Source of the DNA: Streptomyces flaveolus
GTDB lineage: Bacteria; Actinomycetota; Actinomycetes; Streptomycetales; Streptomycetaceae
Direction of reading: 5' to 3'
Assembly: GCF_014648815.1 (NCBI RefSeq)
Contig: NZ_BMRV01000004.1
Span: forward strand, 1 to 64,000
DNA: 64,000 nt
Both the position numbers and the translations under genes were made by a program. This document shows, in pieces, positions 34,958 through 45,662 of this stretch. How positions within the stretch are numbered: the stretch's first letter is position 1; every line of letters starts with the position of its first letter. Under the pieces are notes generated by a model, which worked only from the letters and a program-made list of their open reading frames with translations, ran no database searches and was not told where the DNA came from.

Positions 34958-37900
34958 ATGGAACCGGCGGTGCTCGGCGGGAAGTTGGCGTCCAGTCTGG
35001 TCGCCCCGCTGGTGAGGAAACTGTTCGTGACGGACGGACCGGGCGCCGGGATGGTCGACAGGCCCGTCCGGCTGACCCGTCTGGTGTCCTTCCGGGGCGA
35101 GCAGCGCCACCTCGGTGAGACGGAGGTGGGCAAGCTCGCCGGGCGGCTGGTCGGGGCGTCCCTGGACTCCCCCGGCGAGCCGCCCTTTCCGCGCGACGAG
35201 GAGACGGCCGTCGTCCTCGCCCTGGCCGCCCGGCTGCTCGCCCTCGGCGACCTGGACATGGACGACGTCCAGGCGGTCCGGCTGGGGCACCGGGAGCTGG
35301 CCGCCCGGCTGCGGCGGAACGCTCCCGGGGCCGGTGACGGCCTGTCCGCCGACGCCCGCCACTTCCTCGACTCCGCCACGGAGTGGGCCTGCCTGCACGT
35401 CCTGGAGTTCTTCACCCGGCGCTCGACGTTCGTCGCACGGACGCTGGTGGAGCAGACGCGGTCGCAGACGGAACTGATCGCGAAGGTCGACGAGCTGATC
35501 GCCCGCACTCCGCGCCCGGACACCCGGGACACCGCGTTCGAGCGCCGCTACCTGCCGTACGTCGCCGAACGGCACAACCACCTCACCATCTACGGCCTCG
35601 ACCTGCGCGACTCCCCCGACCGCTGGCCCCTCGAAGTCGCCTATCTGAGCCTGGAGGCGACGGCGGACCGGGAACGGCCCACCGCCCTGCCCGAGGAACA
35701 CCTCGGCAGCCCCGTGGCCGTGCGCCTCCCCGCCGAGGACGCCCTCACGGGCCACGACCGTGTGCTGCTGCGCGGCGACGCGGGTTCCGGCAAGACGACG
35801 CTGGTGCAGTGGCTTGCGGTGACCGCCGCGCACGCCGGCGACCGGGTGCCGTACGTCCTCCCCCTGCGCACCCTGATCCGCGCGGGTGCCCTGCCCTCCC
35901 CCGCCGCCTTCCTCACCGCCGTGGGCTGCCCGCTCACCCCGCCCGAGGGGTGGGCGGAGCGCGTCCTCACGGCCGGAAGGGGCCTTCTCCTCGTCGACGG
36001 CCTGGACGAGATCCCCGCCCCCGACCGGCACCGCGCCCGCGACTGGCTGCTGGCCCTGGTCCGCGCCTTCCCCGGCAACCGCTGGCTGCTCACCTCCCGC
36101 CCCACCGCCGTACGCCCCGACTGGCTGACCGCGGAGGGCTTCCGGGAACTGGCGCTGACCCCGATGCGGCAGGCCGACGTGGCCACCTTCGTCCGGCGCT
36201 GGCACGCCGCGGCGCAGGCGCCCGAGTACGAGACGAAGCTGCTCGACGCCCTGCGCACGAAGCGCGATCTGGCCCGCCTCGCCACCAATCCGCTGTTGTG
36301 CGGCCTGATCTGCGCCCTGCACCGCGAGCGGCGCGGCTATCTGCCCACCGGCCGCAAGGAGTTGTACGACGCCGCCCTGACCATGCTGCTCGCCCGCCGG
36401 GACCGGGAGCGGGGCATGGACGCGCTGGAGCTGGGCGAGGAGGCCCAGTTGGAACTGCTGCAACGGCTGGCGTACGCCCTCGTGTTGAGCGGGCGCACGG
36501 AGATGGAGGTGGAGACGGCCGAGGGCATCGTGGAGCGCTGCCTGCCGTCGGTCGCCTCGGCGGCGGGACAGGGCGACGCGGCGACGGTCCTGCGGACCCT
36601 GCTGCTGCGCAGCGGGCTGCTGCGCCGGCCCGGAGAAGGGGTGCTGGACTTCGTCCACCGCACCTTCCAGGACTACCTGGGAGCCCGGTACGCGGTGGAG
36701 GAGGGCCACCTCGACGTCCTGGCCGGCCACGCCCACGACACGCAGTGGGAGGACGTCATCCGCATGTCGGTGGCCCACGCCCGGCCCGGCGAGCGGGCGG
36801 TCCTGCTGCGGCGGCTGCTGGCGGAGGACACCCCGCGGCTGACGCTGCTCGCCCTGGCCTGCCTGGAACACGCCACCGCGCTGGACCCGGCGGTACGGGC
36901 GGAGGTGGAGACGCGGGCGGGGGCGCTGATCCCTCCGGGGACGAAGGAGGAGGCGAAGGCGCTGGCGGACGCGGGGCCGCTGGTGCTGGAGCTGCTGCCG
37001 GGACCGGAGGGCCTGACGGACGCGGAGGCGCACGGGGTCGCGGTCGCGGCCTCGCTGCTCGCCACGCACGAGCCGGCCGGGGCCCTGGCGGTGCTGCGCC
37101 GGTTCCGGGAGCATCCCTCGCTCGATGTGCGGCGGCAGTTGGTGGGCACCTGGGAGCGGTTCGACGCGCGGGAGTACGCGGTCGAGGTACTGGACCACCT
37201 GGTCCGGACGGATCTCACGCTGACCTGCGCCACCGACGCCCAGCGCGCGGCCGCCGCGGACCTGCGCCCGTGGCACCGCTGGGAGTTCCGGGGCCGGCAC
37301 AGCCTCGCGGACGTCACCGCCGCGGTAGCGGGCCCGGACGGCGTCGAGACGCTGCGCCTGCTCTACAACCCGGAAGCGGGCGACCTGGGTCCGCTCACGG
37401 CCTTCCCCTCGCTGCGGCGCCTGGTGGTGATCGACTGCGAGTCCGCGCACGGGTTCGGGCGGCTCGCGGAGCTGCCGCTCCAGCAGCTCGTCGTCGGCCG
37501 GGTCGCCGACGTCGACGGCCTGCGGCGGCTGGACTCGCTCCGTCTGCTGTCGCTGACGCACACACTGACCGGCACGTGTCTGACGGACGTCCTGCCCGCC
37601 GCCGCTCCCCTGGAGTTCCTCTTCCTGGGCCGCGGCACCACGGAGGGGGCCGGGCTGCGCGGGCTGTCCCACTGGGCCGGCCTGAAGGTGCTCAGCCTGT
37701 CCCCCACGGCGCCGCTCACCGCGGACGACTGGTCCGAGATCGCCCGCCTGCCGCTGCTGACCCGGCTCCAGCTGAACGCCCGGCTCTTCCCGGACGGCCT
37801 GGGGCCCATGCCGGTCCTTCCCGGGATCACCGAGCTGCGCCTGGCGGAGCTCCGGGGCGGCGAGGACCTCTCCGCGCTGCCCTCGCGTCTGCCCGGCGTC

Positions 37901-37999
37901 CGCGTCGTCGACGTCCGGGGCGTCCCCGGGCCCCGTCCGGACGTCGCCGCCTTCACAGCCCTGTTCCCCGGCGCCGAGGTGACCGTGGGCGACCGCTGA
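34958..37999 (+). CDS. NACHT-domain NTPase with C-terminal LRR-like repeats (bacterial NLR-related)
   Basis: 1013 residues in three parts. N-terminal ~250 residues: helical domain resembling those that precede NACHT modules (RTLVEQTRSQTELIAKVDELI), no enzyme motif seen. NACHT STAND ATPase, ~265-640: Walker A GDAGSGKTTLVQWLA (K279), Walker B LLLVDGLDEIP (D347), sensor-like WLLTSRP, then the winged-helix/superhelical region with ATNPLLCGLICALHR and VLDFVHRTFQDYLGARYA, both hallmark NACHT motifs. C-terminal ~250 residues: leucine-rich-repeat-like (LRRLVVIDCES, LQQLVVGRVADVDGLRRLDSLRLLSL, LKVLSLSPTAPL). Bacterial NLR-related proteins of this layout are known antiphage sensors; defence is inference here. 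Monocistronic, ending in a strong terminator. Confidence 0.9.
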   Translation: MEPAVLGGKLASSLVAPLVRKLFVTDGPGAGMVDRPVRLTRLVSFRGEQRHLGETEVGKLAGRLVGASLDSPGEPPFPRDEETAVVLALAARLLALGDLDMDDVQAVRLGHRELAARLRRNAPGAGDGLSADARHFLDSATEWACLHVLEFFTRRSTFVARTLVEQTRSQTELIAKVDELIARTPRPDTRDTAFERRYLPYVAERHNHLTIYGLDLRDSPDRWPLEVAYLSLEATADRERPTALPEEHLGSPVAVRLPAEDALTGHDRVLLRGDAGSGKTTLVQWLAVTAAHAGDRVPYVLPLRTLIRAGALPSPAAFLTAVGCPLTPPEGWAERVLTAGRGLLLVDGLDEIPAPDRHRARDWLLALVRAFPGNRWLLTSRPTAVRPDWLTAEGFRELALTPMRQADVATFVRRWHAAAQAPEYETKLLDALRTKRDLARLATNPLLCGLICALHRERRGYLPTGRKELYDAALTMLLARRDRERGMDALELGEEAQLELLQRLAYALVLSGRTEMEVETAEGIVERCLPSVASAAGQGDAATVLRTLLLRSGLLRRPGEGVLDFVHRTFQDYLGARYAVEEGHLDVLAGHAHDTQWEDVIRMSVAHARPGERAVLLRRLLAEDTPRLTLLALACLEHATALDPAVRAEVETRAGALIPPGTKEEAKALADAGPLVLELLPGPEGLTDAEAHGVAVAASLLATHEPAGALAVLRRFREHPSLDVRRQLVGTWERFDAREYAVEVLDHLVRTDLTLTCATDAQRAAAADLRPWHRWEFRGRHSLADVTAAVAGPDGVETLRLLYNPEAGDLGPLTAFPSLRRLVVIDCESAHGFGRLAELPLQQLVVGRVADVDGLRRLDSLRLLSLTHTLTGTCLTDVLPAAAPLEFLFLGRGTTEGAGLRGLSHWAGLKVLSLSPTAPLTADDWSEIARLPLLTRLQLNARLFPDGLGPMPVLPGITELRLAELRGGEDLSALPSRLPGVRVVDVRGVPGPRPDVAAFTALFPGAEVTVGDR

Positions 38000-38008
38000 C
38001 ACGGCGAA

Positions 38009-38044
38009 GGGGCCGCCCCGGGACCGAAGTCCCGGAGCGGCCCC
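38009..38044. terminator. Bidirectional terminator between NACHT gene and clpC
   Basis: Long hairpin: outer arms GGGGCCGC/GCGGCCCC and inner CCGGGAC/GTCCCGG around loop CGAA, 38009-38044. It separates two convergent genes. Confidence 0.8.
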
Positions 38045-38066
38045 TGCACAGGCTCACCCCGGAGGG

Positions 38067-40592
<2,526 letters not shown>

Positions 40593-40796
40593 CGTTAATC
40601 GCTCCTCAGAGCGGTCAGGCAGTGGGGGGAACTTCCCCTCCCTGTCCTTCCGCAGCTTAGTCCCGCAAGCGGGGACCGCTCATTCCAACTGCCGACACCG
40701 TCGATGGCCTCCTGACCCCTGACGCCGACATCTGCCACAACCCGATGGTGCGAGACGATGTTCCCGCAGGCCAGGCACTTACCCCGCTCGCCAGTA

Positions 40797-40810
40797 CGCC
40801 GATGGCGAAC
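40797..40810 (-). promoter_or_regulatory. Candidate ClgR binding site upstream of clpC
   Basis: On the minus strand GTTCGC-CATCG-GCG matches the ClgR consensus GTTCGC-N5-GCG reported for Streptomyces clp and lon genes. It lies ~205 bases upstream of clpC in the 430-base intergenic region (40593-41022), which otherwise holds no supported gene. ClgR control of clpC is established in the genus; this site is a consensus match only. Confidence 0.55.
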
Positions 40811-41022
40811 GTGAGACGGCCCATTCTGCGTGTCGCCCCCTCCCACTAGGGATGTCTTACCCGCTGGGACTGACACTCCATGCCGCGCGCACCGGTTCCC
40901 TCCGCTACGGGCGAACAACCTTGCGCCTCCCCACACTCCCGCGCGCCCCCATTTCCGGCACCCACCGCGATCGTTTGGCGACCCAGCGTAACCCGAGCAC
41001 CTTTTCGACGGTTGCGCTTGGC

Positions 41023-41622
41023 ATGGCTGGCGTCCCGCCCACGACCTCCACGGTGCCGTTCCCCCGTCGGCCGCTCGAAGAGAGCGGGGCGTGGGAGCGG
41101 GTGCGACGGTGGTACGAGAGCGGGCTCGGCTGGCCGACGGCGCCCGGCACCCCCGTACGGCTTCGGGTGGGTGTTCGCTTCGACGTCCTCGACGTCCCGG
41201 CCGTGGCCGGTCACGAGGCGTTGCGGCGCCATGCAGGCGGCTTTCCGGTGGCGCTCCGGGGCGAGCGGATGCTGCTGCTCGTCGCCGCGGGCGGCGCGGA
41301 CGAGTTGCCCGGGCTGCTGGACTGGCTGGAGTGGGGTTCCCTGGCGCTCGACCTGCGGGCGGTCGGCGCGGGCGGCCTCCTGGACGCGCCCCTGCCCCCG
41401 GAGCCCGGGCCGGCCGGTCCCTCGTCGCCGCCGTCGGGCCATGACGCTTCGCAGGGGGCCGCCGTGTGGCTGCGGCCCCCCGGGACGGGCAGCGAGGTCC
41501 CGGCCTCGCTGCCGACGCTGTCGGCCCTGGGGGGCGCCGGGACCGCCCCCGATCTCGCACGGCTGGTGCACACGCTCGCGACGCAGTGCCACCGGCTCCG
41601 GCTCTCCCGGGCGCCGCGCTGA
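41023..41622 (+). CDS. Conserved actinobacterial protein, unknown function
   Basis: 199 residues. No enzyme motif recognised. The first ~115 residues (RRWYESGLGWPTAPGTPVRLRVGVRFDVLDVPAVAGHEALRR) look like the N-terminal part of bifunctional primase/polymerase-like proteins common in Streptomyces, but the catalytic acidic residues are not evident. A Pro/Ser/Gly-rich middle leads to a short Leu-rich helical end. Start uncertain: ATG 41023 fits conserved-looking sequence; longer in-frame starts exist from 40852. Found next to clpC and lsr2. Confidence 0.7.
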   Translation: MAGVPPTTSTVPFPRRPLEESGAWERVRRWYESGLGWPTAPGTPVRLRVGVRFDVLDVPAVAGHEALRRHAGGFPVALRGERMLLLVAAGGADELPGLLDWLEWGSLALDLRAVGAGGLLDAPLPPEPGPAGPSSPPSGHDASQGAAVWLRPPGTGSEVPASLPTLSALGGAGTAPDLARLVHTLATQCHRLRLSRAPR

Positions 41623-41690
41623 GGGCATGCGGGCCGGCAGCGCGCTGACCGGGAGTGTGCGGGGGGCCGGGTCGGTGACGTGGCCCCTGA

Positions 41691-42026
41691 TCAGCCGTTG
41701 GCCTCTTCGTACGCCTGCCGGATCGCAGCGGGGACCCGGCCGCGGTCGTTGACGTCGTGGCCGTTCGCCTTCGCCCAGGCGCGGATCGCCGCGGTGTCCT
41801 GGCTGCCGCCCGAAGAAGCGCGCGTCTTGCCGCGGCCGCCCGAAGCGCGGCCCCCGGTCCGACGGCCGCCCTTCACGTAAGGCTCGAGAAGACCACGGAG
41901 CTTGTCCGCATTGGCGGTGGTGAGATCGATCTCGTACGTCTTGCCGTCCAGCGCGAACGTCACCGTCTCGTCCGCCTCGCCGCCGTCGAGGTCATCGACA
42001 AGAAGGACCTGAACCTTCTGTGCCAC
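41691..42026 (-). CDS. lsr2: Nucleoid-associated protein Lsr2
   Basis: 111 residues. N-terminal dimerisation domain (VAQKVQVLLVDDLDGGEADETVTFALDGKTYEIDL), a flexible basic linker (KGGRRTGGRASGGRGKTR) and the C-terminal DNA-binding domain with the AT-minor-groove RGR motif (NDRGRVPAAIRQAYEEAN). Lsr2 is the actinobacterial H-NS analogue, silencing AT-rich, often horizontally acquired DNA including specialised metabolite clusters. GTG start with AAAGGA seven bases upstream; the longer in-frame ATG reading is promoter sequence. Confidence 0.97.
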   Translation of the reverse strand: MAQKVQVLLVDDLDGGEADETVTFALDGKTYEIDLTTANADKLRGLLEPYVKGGRRTGGRASGGRGKTRASSGGSQDTAAIRAWAKANGHDVNDRGRVPAAIRQAYEEANG

Positions 42027-42093
42027 CGGATTTCCTTTCATAGATAACGTGAGGGCCGGAGGTCCGCCGGCGTCCGCCGTATCGCCGCCCCTT

Positions 42094-42122
42094 GTTATAT
42101 GCAGTACTGCAGTACGCCGGAA
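42094..42122 (-). promoter_or_regulatory. lsr2 promoter with internal palindrome
   Basis: TTCCGG (42117-42122) and TATAAC (42094-42099) on the minus strand, spacer exactly 17 bp, 68-96 bases upstream of lsr2. The spacer contains a perfect 12-base palindrome GTACTGCAGTAC (42104-42115), a likely operator. The segment is AT-rich relative to the window, as expected if Lsr2 binds its own promoter. The rest of the 285-base gap (42027-42311) holds no gene. Confidence 0.55.
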
Positions 42123-42311
42123 AGCAAACCGCTTTTGCCGGAAAAACACAAACCCCCGGTGGGAACCCGCAGCCCGCCTCCGCCCGGAAAGATACGCGTT
42201 TCGGACATAGGGAACCCGCGCGCGGTCCGCGGGTGGAATAAACCTGGCGACGGGTCGCGGATGCGGTTGTGGTTCCCGACGGGTCGTCTCTTGGCGACTG
42301 TCGGCGGTGGA

Positions 42312-42821
42312 TCACAGATGCAGAAGCATCCGGCTGTTGCCCAGGGTGTTCGGTTTCACCCGTTCGAGACCCAGGAACTCCGCTACACCCTCGTCATAGG
42401 AACGCAGCAGCTCGGCGTAGACATCCGTGTCCACGGGCGTCTCTCCGATCTCCACGAAGCCGTGCTTGGCGAAGAAGTCCACTTCGAAGGTGAGACAGAA
42501 AACGCGGCGAACACCCAGCCGGCGTGCGGTCTCCAGCAACTTCTCCAGCAACTGATGTCCGACACCGGCGCCCTTCAGGCCCGGCTTCACCGCGAGAGTC
42601 CGGACTTCCGCCAGGTCTTCCCACATCACGTGCAGGGCGCCACAGCCGACCACCTCGGCGTTGTCGTCCCGTTCCGCGACCCAGAACTCCTGGATGCTCT
42701 CGTAAAGCGTCACCATCGCTTTGTCGAGCAGGATGCGGTCGTGGACGTACTCGTCGAGGAGCCGGCGTACGGCCGGGACATCGCTGGTGCGGGCCCGCCG
42801 GACGGTGATGGCAATTGACAT
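42312..42821 (-). CDS. argA: Amino-acid N-acetyltransferase (N-acetylglutamate synthase, ArgA type)
   Basis: 169 residues. GNAT fold with acetyl-CoA loop GLKGAGVGHQLLEKLL. From memory the protein aligns along its length with the short actinobacterial N-acetylglutamate synthase (M. tuberculosis Rv2747): RRARTSDVPAVRRL, TLYESIQEFWVAE, VVGCGALHVMWEDLAEVRT, LTFEVDFFAKHGF and PNTLGNSRMLL all correspond. This enzyme makes N-acetylglutamate, the first step of arginine synthesis. TAGCGT six bases before ATG indicates a leaderless mRNA. Confidence 0.88.
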   Translation of the reverse strand: MSIAITVRRARTSDVPAVRRLLDEYVHDRILLDKAMVTLYESIQEFWVAERDDNAEVVGCGALHVMWEDLAEVRTLAVKPGLKGAGVGHQLLEKLLETARRLGVRRVFCLTFEVDFFAKHGFVEIGETPVDTDVYAELLRSYDEGVAEFLGLERVKPNTLGNSRMLLHL

Positions 42822-42830
42822 GTGGGGACG

Positions 42831-43247
42831 CTATCGCTCGCCGGTGTCCGTCACGGAGCCGGGGCCCGGCGCGGGTGTTTCCGGGCCCTGCGCGATGCGG
42901 ATGGCGTCCCTGAGAGCCTGGCGCTGTTCCTCGCTCATCATGCCGAAGAAGGCGATGAGAGCGGCGGCGGGGTTGTCGCTCTGCGACCATGCGTCGTTCA
43001 TCAGCGCGGCGGCGTAGGCGGCGCGGGTGGAGACCGCCTCATATCGATAGGCCCGGCCTTCCGACTCGCGGCGGACCCAGCCCTTCTGATGGAGATTGTC
43101 CAGGACGGTCATGACGGTGGTGTACGCGATCGACCGTTCCTGTTGGAGATCTTCCAGGACTTCTCGAACGGTCACCGGGCGGTTCCACTTCCACACCCGC
43201 GTCATGACCGCGTCTTCGAGTTCTCCCAATGGGCGAGGCACCCTCAC
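42831..43247 (-). CDS. BlaI/MecI/CopY-family transcriptional repressor
   Basis: 138 residues. Winged helix (LGELEDAVMTRVWKWNRPVTVREVLEDL...IAYTTVMTVLDNLHQKGWVRR) and a helical dimerisation tail; typical BlaI size up to a disordered Pro-rich end. These repressors are normally released by a membrane M56 metalloprotease, but none is adjacent, so the signal is unknown. The start lies in an imperfect palindrome CACTATTGTCGTG that also touches the promoter, suggesting autoregulation. Nine bases separate its stop codon from the argA start downstream. Confidence 0.88.
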   Translation of the reverse strand: MRVPRPLGELEDAVMTRVWKWNRPVTVREVLEDLQQERSIAYTTVMTVLDNLHQKGWVRRESEGRAYRYEAVSTRAAYAAALMNDAWSQSDNPAAALIAFFGMMSEEQRQALRDAIRIAQGPETPAPGPGSVTDTGER

Positions 43248-43329
43248 GACAATAGTGGGGAATCAGGGCGATCGCGTGCCGGACGTGCGCTTTCGCCTGT
43301 TTTCGTGGGCGAGAGGGGGCAAAAAGGGG

Positions 43330-43369
43330 CGTACGGCTCGTCGGCGCGGGTGCGCGGAGGAGCCGTACG
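43330..43369 (-). terminator. Rho-independent terminator after the small membrane protein gene
   Basis: Minus-strand hairpin with ten-base perfect arms (CGTACGGCTC and complement) followed by CCCC then TTTTT, about 80 bases past the stop at 43448. It also isolates the BlaI gene. The 200-base gap 43248-43447 holds nothing else I can support. Confidence 0.75.
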
Positions 43370-43447
43370 CGGGGTGCGGGCGGTGGGGCGGGTGCGGCGG
43401 CGCCGGCGGGGCGGTGCGGTGCGCGGCGCGCGGTGCTGGTGGCGGGG

Positions 43448-43627
43448 TCAGGCCTTCGGGCGCGCGGCCGCCTGGCCGGCACCCTCCGCCCGTGCGAGGG
43501 CGGCGTCGACGGCCGCGTCCTCCTTGGCCTTGCTGGCCCCGCCCTGGGTCTTCACGATCACCCTGACGACGCCGATGAAGAAGGCCGCCATGACGGCCGG
43601 GGGGAGGAGCGCGGAGACGTAGTCCAT
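43448..43627 (-). CDS. Small membrane protein (59 aa)
   Basis: 59 residues starting MDYVSALLPPAVMAAFFIGV: one hydrophobic helix (residues ~5-25), then a charged, Ala-rich soluble tail (SKAKEDAAVDAALARAE). The start ATG has TACCCT six bases upstream, a clear leaderless promoter, and a rho-independent terminator follows the gene, so it is a self-contained unit. Function unknown; single-helix small proteins often modulate larger membrane partners. Streptomyces-like codon bias supports reality. Confidence 0.75.
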   Translation of the reverse strand: MDYVSALLPPAVMAAFFIGVVRVIVKTQGGASKAKEDAAVDAALARAEGAGQAAARPKA

Positions 43628-43650
43628 GGATCCAGGGTAGCCAGGCCGTG

Positions 43651-44274
43651 TCAGCCGGCGGCGAGGTGGTGCCGGGAGCCGGCGGGGGGCGGGGTCGGCT
43701 TGCGGCGGGGGAAGACCTCGCCGGGGGTGGGGACGGGGCGTTTCGGGTTGGCCGGGTCGGCCGGGGCGGGGCTGGGGGCCGGCTTCTGCGGGGGCTTCGC
43801 ACCGGGACGGGCGGCCGGGTCCTGGCCGCCGCCGCCCGCGCAGCGGCCGCCGGGGAGGGCGAGGAGGCGGGTGCGTGCGGCCGGGACGGTGGCGGTGACG
43901 GTGGCCGCCGGGGGTGCGCAGCGGGACAGGAGGGCTGCGGCGGCGCGGTTGCCGCGCAGGGCCCGGAGGGCGGCGAGGTCGTCCGCGGTCGGGCGGTGGC
44001 CGGCGCTCAGGGCCTCGTCGAGGAGGGTGAGGTAGCCGGCGATGCTGCCGGGGAGGGCGGCGCGGTACCGGGCTAGGTCGGCCAGCAGGAAGTCGCGCAG
44101 CCGGGCGCTCTCCTCCATCGCCTCGTCGAGCGACTCCGCGAGGCGGAGACAGTCCTGGACGTCCTCGGCCGAGGCGGGGCTGGGGTTCAGGGCGAGGGCG
44201 AGGGCGCGCCGGAGCACACGCAGCTCCTGAGCGCCGAACGCCATGCCGCCTCGGGATCCGTATGGCGTGGGCAT
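43651..44274 (-). CDS. Conserved protein, helical N-terminus and Pro-rich C-terminus
   Basis: 207 residues, family not recognised. The first ~120 residues are helical (QELRVLRRALALALNPSPASAEDVQDCLRLAESLDEAM...LADLARYRAALPGSIAGYLTLLDEAL); the last ~70 are Pro/Ala/Lys-rich and probably disordered. No membrane helix or enzyme motif. ATG 44274 has TATCGT six bases upstream (leaderless); ATG 44244 with GAGG four bases upstream is an alternative start. Dispersed repeat copy B lies just upstream. Confidence 0.75.
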   Translation of the reverse strand: MPTPYGSRGGMAFGAQELRVLRRALALALNPSPASAEDVQDCLRLAESLDEAMEESARLRDFLLADLARYRAALPGSIAGYLTLLDEALSAGHRPTADDLAALRALRGNRAAAALLSRCAPPAATVTATVPAARTRLLALPGGRCAGGGGQDPAARPGAKPPQKPAPSPAPADPANPKRPVPTPGEVFPRRKPTPPPAGSRHHLAAG

Positions 44275-44349
44275 GCGGCGACGATACGCGCTAATCAGAC
44301 AAACTTGGCATAACGGGTGGGTGTGGCGTGGGGGGCCACTCGTATGCGT

Positions 44350-44660
44350 TGGCCTCCGGCGGTGGTGGCGGGTGCCTGCGGGTGCCTCCGGCGGTGGGGC
44401 GGGGGGCCTGCGGCGGCCTGTGCGGGTGCCTCCGGTGGTGGGGCGGGGTGCCTGCGGCGGCCTGTGCGGGTTCGGTGGGGGTGCGGGTAGCGCGGTGCGT
44501 GGTGCTGTGGGTCGGGGCCGTGCCGGGGGGTGTCCGTCCTCGGAACGGCGCGGAATCGGTCCCTCAAAAGGCAGGCGGGGCGTTGACGCGCCAACCGCTG
44601 CGGGCGGACACCCCCCGACACGTCCCCTTCGCGCCGTACGCGGCTGACCGCCGTCTCGCC
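44350..44660. repeat. Dispersed intergenic repeat, copy B
   Basis: Near-identical to 17640-17940: tandem GCCTCCGGCGGTGG-type units, then a ~200-base shared segment containing the perfect 13-base inverted repeat CGGGGGGTGTCCG (44524-44536) and complement (44605-44617). The two copies differ mainly in ~25 bases inside the inverted repeat. It lies in the 586-base gap 44275-44860. Confidence 0.8.
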
Positions 44661-44705
44661 GTCCCGCCGCGCTGCGGACCGCCGTCCCGCTCAGCTGCGG
44701 GCAGT

Positions 44706-44805
44706 CGTGCCTCCCACAGTGCCTGAACGGACTGGGAGGTGCCCCCAGGGGCGGCACGGGTGGGCGGTGGGCACCCCGGCTGCGCCGGGCCACCCGCCCC
44801 CCGCC
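44706..44805 (-). terminator. Compound hairpins downstream of coaX
   Basis: Two consecutive structures: CCTCCCA...TGGGAGG, then a long GC stem GGCGGTGG...CCACCCGCC around GCACCCCGGCTGCGCCGGG. They follow the coaX stop on the minus strand and precede repeat copy B. I have seen this type of segment in other Streptomyces intergenic regions; here it probably ends the cofactor operon. Confidence 0.55.
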
Positions 44806-44860
44806 CCGCCCCAGCGCCGGGTGGGCGGAGAACGCCGTCATGTGGCCCGGTCCGCGCCCC

Positions 44861-45658
44861 CTACATGCGGGACACGTTGCGTTCGTAGACCAGCCGGAGG
44901 CCCATCAGCGTCAGCCACGGTTCGTGTTCGTCGATGACCGACGACTCGCCCAGGACCATCGGCGCCAGACCACCCGTCGCGATGACCGTCACGTCGTCGG
45001 GGTCCGTGGCCAGCTCGCGGGCCATGCGGTTGACGACCCCGTCGACCTGGCCCGCGAAGCCGTAGATGATCCCGGACTGCATCGCCTCGACCGTGTTCTT
45101 GCCGATCACGCTGCGCGGACGCGCCACCTCGATCTTGCGGAGCTGGGCTCCCTTGACGCCGAGTGCCTCCACGGAGATCTCGATGCCGGGGGCGATGACC
45201 CCGCCGATGTACTCCCCGCGCGCGCTCACCGCGTCGAACGTCGTCGCCGTGCCGAAGTCCACGACGATCGCCGGGCCGCCGTAGAGCTCGACCGCGGCGA
45301 CCGCGTTGATGATGCGGTCGGCGCCGACCTCCTTGGGGTGGTCGGTGAGGATCGGGACGCCGGTCTTGACGCCCGGTTCGACCAGGACCGCGGGGACGTC
45401 GCCGTAGTAGCGGCGGGTGACCTCGCGCAGTTCGTGCAGGACCGAGGGGACGGTCGCGCAGATGGCGATGCCGTCGATGCCGTCGCCCAGCTCGTCGCCG
45501 AGGAGCGGGTGCATGCCCATCAGGCCCTGGAGGAGGACCGCCAGCTCGTCGGCCGTGCGGCGCGAGTCCGTGGAGATGCGCCAGTGCTCGACGATGTCCT
45601 CGCCGTCGAAGAGGCCGAGGACGGTGTGCGTGTTGCCTACGTCGATCGTCAGCAGCAT
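44861..45658 (-). CDS. coaX: Type III pantothenate kinase
   Basis: 265 residues. Phosphorylates pantothenate, committing it to coenzyme A. Type III signature: N-terminal ASKHA phosphate loop MLLTIDVGNTHTVLGLFDG, GADRIINAVAAV, VVDFGTATTFDAV, and IGGVIAPGIEISVEAL. Feedback-resistant class, unlike CoaA. Start four bases after the nadC stop, making it the last gene of the five-gene cofactor operon. Pairing of CoA and NAD synthesis genes here is consistent with shared use of aspartate-derived metabolites. Confidence 0.96.
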   Translation of the reverse strand: MLLTIDVGNTHTVLGLFDGEDIVEHWRISTDSRRTADELAVLLQGLMGMHPLLGDELGDGIDGIAICATVPSVLHELREVTRRYYGDVPAVLVEPGVKTGVPILTDHPKEVGADRIINAVAAVELYGGPAIVVDFGTATTFDAVSARGEYIGGVIAPGIEISVEALGVKGAQLRKIEVARPRSVIGKNTVEAMQSGIIYGFAGQVDGVVNRMARELATDPDDVTVIATGGLAPMVLGESSVIDEHEPWLTLMGLRLVYERNVSRM

Positions 45659-45662
45659 GCCT

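Noticed and set aside
34880..38002. A 1040-codon open frame opposite the NACHT gene
   Set aside because: Low-complexity antisense shadow; the opposite strand has clear NACHT motifs and codon bias.
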